DNA from: Cinnamomum chago
Lineage: Eukaryota > Streptophyta > Magnoliopsida > Laurales > Lauraceae
NCBI GenBank assembly: GCA_038049695.1
Contig: CP142453.1
Location: 114,096,001-114,160,000, forward strand
Length of the DNA: 64,000 nt
Reading direction: 5' to 3'
The number at the start of each line of letters is the position of its first letter. Within the stretch, counting starts at the first letter, position 1. The translations under genes and the position numbers were made by a program. Positions 57,519 to 64,000 of this stretch are shown one piece after another. Under the pieces are notes generated by a model. That model was not told the DNA's origin, did no database searches, and worked only from the letters and a program-made list of their open reading frames with translations.

Positions 57519-60500
57519 TGTGAGGTCCCGCCCTTGGTGGGCCCTCTAATTACTATTTTATAGACTAATTAATCCTAATTTATGTTAATTATTGGTTAAT
57601 TATTGCTAATTACTACAAATTACTACTAATCTCCACTAAACTTAGCTAATTGTTGCTAATCTTTGCTAATTATTGTTAATTACCATTTATTTGTGCTAAT
57701 TAGGGGTTGATAGGGAGATTAGTTAGATTTTCCTAAATTAGTTAGATTAGCTTAGTGGGTTAGTGTTTTTAATTAATCGGGTGTTGTGTTAATCCTAGGC
57801 TCTTAGTGCTAGTTAGGCCATTAGTTGAGTCTAATTAAGTTAATTAAGTGGGTTTAGTGCAAAAGGTGCCCTCTCTAGAAGCTTCCAGCCTAATGACCCA
57901 ACTACCCCCAGCCCTAACCCTAACTACATGAAAACCCTAGGGCTAAGATGGTCATTAATCACCCCCCCCTTAAACCTATAAAAAAATTCTCTAATCAGCC
58001 CCCATCCCAAGGCAAATTCACTATTCCATTGCAAACCCTCTCCTCTCCTCCCTCTCAATCCTTCCCTACGGTTGTGCCATTGCTACTAACTGTTGCTGGA
58101 ATCCCATCTCTGCTGCAGCCACCTTCCCCATTTCATTTCCTTCATTCCTCTCTTCTCCTCTCCCTCAGTCCTCTCCTCCAACGACTGATATTGAGACTCT
58201 GTGCTGGACTCTTTCCTAGTGGAGCTGCCACAGCAGTTGATACTCCTACCTCTTTCTTCATCTCATTTCCATTGCTACCATTCCACTGCTGCTGTATCAC
58301 CTTCCTCTCCTCCTTCTCCGTTTGTGCTGGGAGAAATATTCCTGGGAGCAGCAGCCACTGTTGCATCTTCTCCCCCTCTTATTCTTCACCTGGGAGGTTT
58401 TATTTCTGCTAAGGAATTCTCCAAGCTGCTGTTGCTACTGCTGGAACCCATTTTCAGAGCTGCTGCAGTGTCACCATCTTCTTCTTCATCTTCTCTGTTC
58501 TGCTGAAGTTCTGATTCTCCCTCTCTCTTCAAGTTATTTCTCTTTGCAAACCTTTCTTCATCTACAAAAAGGCAAGTGCATCTTACTGTTAATTTAGAAT
58601 ATATGTTGTCTTTCCTTTGATTTCTGTAGTTTCACTTCATGATTGTCATTAATTAGTCCTAGATTTCATCTTGAGCTCTGTTATTGTGTATGGGATGGAA
58701 TGACCATTGATGGAAGATTAATAGGTCTAAATGATGATGGATTGGGCATTGATGAGATCTTTGTAATTTTAATTGTTGTTTGCTAAATGGAATTGGTTGG
58801 AATTATAGATTTGAAATTTGAATGGAGAGGTGAAGGGGGCGACTGTTGCAGTGGCTCTGCAATAGCCACTGTTACGGTTACAGTGCCTGCAACAGAGGCA
58901 GACATTGGGTTTGTTTTTATTATTTTGTGTTGAGATCAGTGGGCCCAGGTGGGCCATCCTGGGGGATCCGGACCCCACATCGTGTAGAGCCATCTTGGGC
59001 GACCCAGGTGATGAGGGCTGATCATGGGCCCTTGATCAGTGGGGCCCACGATCATTACTTCTCTTTGTATCAGGCGTGAGTTCTTGGAGTGGGTTTTTAT
59101 CTTATTTAATCGGGTTGTGGGGCCCCCAGACTGATCTGGTCACAGATCTAGTCCGTCCATCAGGACCGAGTTGGTGGGGCGACCATGGGTTAGAGGTCTG
59201 ATCTGGGTTTGATCAGAGGTGGGTCCTAGTCAATGCGATGGGTACTAACCTGATTAACCCAAACAGTGGATCACCCCTCTCGTTTTTGGAATTTGTGGGG
59301 CCCAGGTGGGCCATTGATTGCAGATCAAACCCGGTCCTCTTGTAGAGAGTCCTTGGGCGACGTTAGTGGTGTAGCCTGATCTGAGTTTCCTCCAGTGGGG
59401 CCCACCATCCAAGCCTTTCAGTTGATGCCGTCGCCCCAGCCCATTCCAGACGATGGTTCTGTGTTGATAAGCACCTGACGAGTTTTAAATGAAAGAGAGA
59501 GAGATGAGTGGACTAGGAAGAATGGAAAAAGGAAGGAGGGATGGGTGATGACGTGGAGTGGTAGTTGATAGGGATAAGTGTGTTGGTGGTTTGGTAGTTG
59601 GTGGGTGTATGGGAATTTGAGGGAAAAGAGGATTATGGGAAAGTGTGGTCCGCCGAGGTTGTGGGGCCTAGGTGGGTCCCCGGTTTCAGATCAGGTCCGG
59701 ACTTTGGACCAGGGGATGCCTAGTGACCTTGATGGTGAGGACCGATCTAGGACAGGGCCTAGTGGGGCCCACTGATCCAATAACCCACTAACTTTGCTAA
59801 TTAAAATAATCCCTTAGTTTTCAATACCTTCTATTAGCATCATTAATTTTCATAAACTAGAAATATAGACCCTTTAATTTTATCGGACCAAATCGGAGCT
59901 GGGCCCAGTGGGGCCCACTATTGCCATAACCCGTTAGCTTTATTAATTAAACAAAACATTTAGTTTCTAATGTGTACTATGGGACCATTAGTTTTAGAAA
60001 ATTAAGAAAGTAGGACCCTTAGCCTTCGTGGAACCCCATTAGAATAAATTAACTTATTACCCTTAAATTAATATTTCCAAACCCTTTAGTCTTTAAATTA
60101 ATTTAAATTAATCTGGACCCTTTAGTTTTCCACTTTTATAAATATCATTAGTTTTTATAATTTGATTAAGCCCTGGGTATTTTACGAACCCAATTCGAAT
60201 AGTTTGTGTATACTTGGATATTTCCATCAGACCCAGTCCTTAGTGTAAAAGTTGAGATTTGGCCTGGAATCTGTTGACTCAGGTACACCTGTGTACCAGA
60301 TCAACCGGCTGGCCACCTGGTCAATCGGGTACACTGGAAATTCCAGAATCCAAACCAAGACCCAACTTTGATTCTAGTGGAGCAGATCGACCCGACCCTT
60401 GCCAGGTCGACCTGCCACTTTGTGAACTCTAGGGTGTGAGTTTAGCATTGTTGTATGATTAATCGATTGTGGGACCCATTAACCATCCAAATGAACTTCC

Positions 60501-62144
60501 ATCAATGTGCCAAGCACGAGTCAATGGCGTGGCTCGACCTTGACTCGTGGGGACCACCGATTAGGGTTTTGGTTATTAATCTAAGATGATTTGACCTCTA
60601 AAAGTTGTCAATGGTGCCCGTACTTTTCCTAAGCACCAAATACAGTATCTTATGGCATCAATGACTTCGTTTAGAGATCAAATTACCGGAGATGGACCTG
60701 AACCTAACGTGGCCCATTTACCTAGGATTGGACCGTTGGATTTCCCTGTTGATTCCTTCATTGAAGTTATACTTCACTTATTTATATCCTGTCATTCTTA
60801 GATCTATAGATTAGCTGTTTACTGTTAATTAAACATAATTGGAAGACCTGAACCTAGGGTATCTAGAGGTGACCCGATAGTGTGATTTCGGAGATCATTG
60901 ACCCGTGTCTGTGTCTAGGCGGGCCCTTATTGGGCCTAAGTGTGGAGATGTGAACCCTTTAGCTTGAAGAGGTAGTTTCTATTGGACTGTTAGGTTATAT
61001 GGATTAAAATGGAACTGTTTATCAGTATAAGTGGATTAGTTGCCTCGTTTGGACGATTTTAGACCAGGCCATGTACTGATGGGCCTTGGTATGGATCCAA
61101 CGAGTGGGCCTGGACCTTGAATGAGATCCAGAGACTGTATTGGGATGTGTAGACCTGTTAGAGACTTGGATAGGACCTTGTTCACGCAAGGCAAAGCCTA
61201 GACAGACACATACCTTAGAGTTATTCTCGAGTCGGCATGAACATTCACTCGGTTGATTTAAGCTCAGCCTGTGGACTGATCATCCCCGGTAGGAGCTAGA
61301 TGAGTGTTGTAAAGCTATCATGATGAGCTGTGTGGTTGAGACGGACGGTGTGATACCGTGCCGATCTGGAGTGTTGAGATGATGAGTGAGATTTGGGATT
61401 AGTTATTCCCACTGGTGAGTTTTCCCCGCCGCAACTGTGTTCAGTATGGGAGGGCCGCGGCATAATATCCCGCGGTATTCCAGCTCGTGTGAATGTGCCA
61501 CTTTGTTTGTAGTAGTTTAGATGTTTCTATTTATCTTGATTCCTTATGATTATCATGCACACCTGCCTAGTTCATTTCCTTTGCTATTCACTTAATTTAT
61601 GTACCTGTCTTTATTTCCTTTGATATATATGTTCTATGTTAGTAGTATGCTGTAACTTGCCAGATCGTTTAGATCTGACCCATTCATTGGTACTTAGGCC
61701 TTGATCCCGAGATCCCAGACGATGCACTAGCTGTAGTGGAGGCACCCGTTGCAGGAGAGTACGCGTGGGGCCCGGCCGACACGGATGTCGAGCCGGAGGG
61801 TGGAGACGATCTATATGGGTTTTGAGGGACACTCTTTTATTTGGGTTTTAAGAGACAATTTTGTAGCAAGTTGGGTAGATTCAAATGTATAAGTTTTGAT
61901 TAACAACTGATACTGTAACTAGTCCTTTGTTCTGCTCACACTTTATATATCGATACCTATTGCTTCCGCATTGTTTAATTGTTATGCTTCCGCAATTTAA
62001 TGTTATTATTATATGGTTCAAAAAGTTTTAAATTGGACCTCACTGCGGCCTACGATCTTGGAAGTTCTCGGATAATCCGGGAAGTAGCGCCCTAATTTCG
62101 GGTATTCGAACGAATATATCGGTATCCGGAATTGGGGCGTTACA
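57519..62144 (+). mobile_element. Very long (4.6 kb) solo LTR inserted in the Tat RT
   Basis: Starts TGTGAGGTCCCGCCC and ends GGGGCGTTACA (TG...CA), flanked by the 5-bp duplication GAAGC; Tat RT sequence resumes on both sides. A plus-strand TATA box (TATAAAAAAA at 57977) followed by a pyrimidine-rich leader suggests plus orientation. No gag or pol domain is found inside 4626 bp and no internal second LTR, so it is best read as a solo LTR of a giant-LTR element (Ogre-sized); a non-autonomous LARD-like element is the alternative. A short open frame near 61699-61824 (PEIPDDALAVVEAPVAGEYA) is of unknown meaning. Family not assigned. Confidence 0.8.
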
Positions 62145-62974
62145 GAAGCTGTCCTTGGGACGACTTTGTTAAGGTCGGTGAAGTCTACGCAGACCCTCCA
62201 CTTGCCATCCTTCTTTTTTACTACCACCGTGTTGGCTAGCCATTTGGGATAGTGTACTTCGCGGATTGCTCCAGCCTCGAGGAGCTTTTCTACCTCTTCG
62301 ATCACTGTTTCTGTCTGCGGGACCCCTGTTCTGCGAGCTTTCTGCACAATGGGCTTATGACCGGGATCCACATTCAGCTTGTGACACATGACCTCGGGGT
62401 CAATCCCGGGCATCTCATATGGAGTCCAGGCGAAGACATCTTTATTCAGAAGTAGAAAGTCTAGCAGTTCGGCCTTCTCAGTGTCGGGGAGCTGGCTACC
62501 CAGCAGGAAGTAGCACTCGGGGTCCTCAGGACTGATTCTAACCTCGGTGAGTTCTTCTATACTTTTCTGCCCCACTGTCCGCCCGACATCCTCAATCTCA
62601 GCTTCGAGTACGGCCATATGCACTTGTTCCGGCTCCGCCTCTCCAGGTGTTACGGCTACGAGGCACTCTCTGGCCATCTGCTGATTTCTACATACGGTCA
62701 CTATTTCGACCGACCCACCAGGCTTCTCTAGTGGAAACTTGAGTTTTTGATGAAGGGTGGAGGGCACTGCCTCCATGGCATGCAGCCAACTTCGTCCCAT
62801 TATCACATAGTAGGGAGATGGCGCGTCCACTACCATGAAGTCCGCCATTGTCGTGGTGCCCCCTACCCGGACTTCCAGCGAAATCCTTCTCTTGGGATAC
62901 ACTGGCTTGGCGCTGAATCCCACCAGAGGGACGCGAGCTTCCTGTAGATCTGCCTCGGTCAAGCCGAGCTGCTT

Positions 62975-62982
62975 GAAGCAAC
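62975..62982. repeat. 8-bp target duplication, left
   Basis: GAAGCAAC, repeated exactly at 63775-63782. Confidence 0.88.
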
Positions 62983-63774
62983 CATGGTTTAAAATCTCGG
63001 TCTTGGTCGCGGTATCAGCCGGGCCGAAAAACCGATATGATATCGGTATCGGTCGCAGATATCGGTCCGTCGCGGTCATCGCGGTGTGAATTTGTTTTTA
63101 ATCCAAAAGAATTCACAAAAATATCCAAATAATCCAGAATATTAGAAAATGCTGGAAAACTATATTTGTTTCCATTAGTAACAACAATAAATCAAAATCT
63201 CGGTCACCTTAAGTTATGAGTCCTGTCTGTGTTACAGACTCGTAGTTCACTGTCTTTTTTCCAATATTTCATATAATGCAAACATTATTTATGACTATGA
63301 GTAGATGTAGATATATCATCTACATACTATTAATAAGCCTTTGGTATCACAAATATCCTAACAAGTAACAACAATTATTTTTTGGAAAACAAAAATTAAT
63401 AATATCATTTTCAAAATCCTAAATATATAGATCTAACATAAAAGTATTTAGATCTATCATTTACACACCATACAATGATCATGAATCATTAAAACAACAT
63501 ATTTATGATGAAATCCCCAAAAAATGATATATTATAATTCAAATATTAAAAAATTCAAAAATAAAAAAAATTGAAAAAAAATTTCAAAATCATGTGTATG
63601 AGTAGATCTAGCATGAAAGTATATAGATGGGCCGAGATGACTGTGAAACTGGGCCGAGATGACTGTGATGAGATGGGCCGAGATGAGCCGAGATGACTGT
63701 GAAACTGGGCCGAGACCGATATCTCAGTGAGATATCCCGAGATGAACCGGTCTCGGTCGATTTTTTAAACCATG
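62983..63774. mobile_element. hAT-like MITE, 792 bp, inserted in Tat pol
   Basis: Ends are CATGGTTTAAAA and, inverted, TTTTTTAAACCATG; just inside, CTCGGTC and GGTCTCGGTCGA also pair. Exact 8-bp target duplication GAAGCAAC, as made by hAT transposases. AT-rich core and GGGCCGAGATGA repeats near the right end. No coding capacity. An older copy sits at 799-2133. The clean termini and perfect target duplication mark this as a fairly young insertion. Confidence 0.85.
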
Positions 63775-64000
63775 GAAGCAACTGTAGTAGATGATCTCGG
63801 ATGAGCTTCCCGGATCTACGAGGACACGCTTCGTAGTGTAGTTGTTGAGCCGCAGGGTGAGGATGAGCGCGTCGTTGTGGGGAAGCAGGACCCCTCTCAG
63901 GTCTTCGTCCGAGAACCAGATTTTGGGTTTTTACCTCCTAGCCCTCTTTGGAGTGCCTTCCAACTCTGCCGACATCACCTGCTTGCCATGGGCGGCCCTC

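Larger units (their letters stand above)
50247..64000 (-). mobile_element. Tat-lineage Gypsy retrotransposon, broken, continues past the window
   Basis: Minus-strand order from the right edge: protease-like region, reverse transcriptase, two RNase H domains, integrase, minisatellite, additional ORF in antisense orientation, polypurine tract, 3' LTR. Dual RNase H and an additional ORF between pol and the 3' LTR define the Tat lineage of plant Ty3-gypsy elements (Grande, Retand and Ogre relatives). It is broken, with several coding breaks besides two insertions (57519-62144 and 62983-63774). gag, the primer-binding site and the 5' LTR should lie right of 64000. Inserted in intron 2 of the zinc-finger gene, opposite to its transcription. 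Confidence 0.88.
62150..64000 (-). mobile_element. RT N-terminal half and protease-like region of the Tat element
   Basis: In element order from the right edge: DALILTLRLNNYTTKRVLVD and PGSSSEIIYY (aspartic-protease-like segment), then, after the MITE, CFKQLGLTEADLQEARVPLV, ADFMVVDAPSPYYVIMGRSW, VMCHKLNVDPGHKPIVQKAR, EEVEKLLEAGAIREVHYPKW and VVVKKKDGKWRVCVDFTDLN of RT. Typical Tat pol, broken. gag lies to the right of the window. Confidence 0.88.

Noticed and set aside
57908-57925. CCCTAACCCTAAC, telomere-like
   Set aside because: Under three units and inside an LTR leader; not an interstitial telomere array.
57948-58597. Several Ser/Leu/Pro-rich frames of 91-154 codons
   Set aside because: Pyrimidine-rich leader-like part of the 4.6 kb LTR; frames on both strands, no motif.

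Overview
The window is plant nuclear DNA: GT-AG introns of up to several kb, a plant-type peroxisomal Lon protease, and a heavy load of plant transposable elements (Tat-lineage Gypsy, Copia remnants, Mutator-like and hAT-like elements, a SINE, RTE and other LINE fragments). It is an angiosperm. Bloated introns and dense old repeats would fit a magnoliid or another large-genome lineage, but that is only a guess.

Two host genes can be supported, and both run off the visible structure. On the minus strand, LON2 (peroxisomal Lon protease) starts at an ATG at 22190 and runs down to 5078 in 15 exons. All 15 join in frame (826 codons). The N-terminal domain, the AAA+ module (Walker A and B) and the protease domain with the Ser-Lys dyad are present. 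The final exon, expected to hold about 60 residues and the SKL peroxisome signal, was not found; positions 1-5077 read as intron 15. On the plus strand, a divergent gene begins near 45300. Its first two exons (45300-45478 and 50096-50157) together encode a cysteine motif with exactly the spacing of the SHI/LRP1 zinc finger; the rest lies beyond the window.

LON2 introns hold LINE 3' ends, a Copia gag fossil, a 2.2 kb minus-strand LTR and microsatellites. The 23 kb between the two start codons holds no supported gene. It contains small DNA transposons with terminal inverted repeats, a decayed hAT transposase, a 208-bp tandem duplication, and a segmental duplication (30.4-36.9 kb and 37.1-39.5 kb). 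One copy of that duplication was later invaded by a Mutator-like foldback element with a 9-bp target duplication, itself invaded by a solo LTR with a 5-bp target duplication. The other copy received a SINE. The two copies act as empty-site controls for each other.

From 50247 to the end of the window lies a Tat-lineage Gypsy retrotransposon on the minus strand, inserted about 90 bp past exon 2 of the zinc-finger gene. Read in its own direction from the right edge, it shows a protease-like region, reverse transcriptase, two RNase H domains, integrase, a 55-bp minisatellite, an antisense additional ORF with its own TATA-like motif, a polypurine tract and a 3' LTR. It is a broken fossil carrying two later insertions: a 4.6 kb solo LTR (5-bp target duplication) and a 792-bp hAT-like MITE (8-bp target duplication). 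No CRISPR, tRNA or rRNA gene was seen, and I found no clearly new biochemical system. The most unusual items are the antisense gene of the Tat element, the GATATC-palindrome foldback element and the intron-split SHI-type finger.
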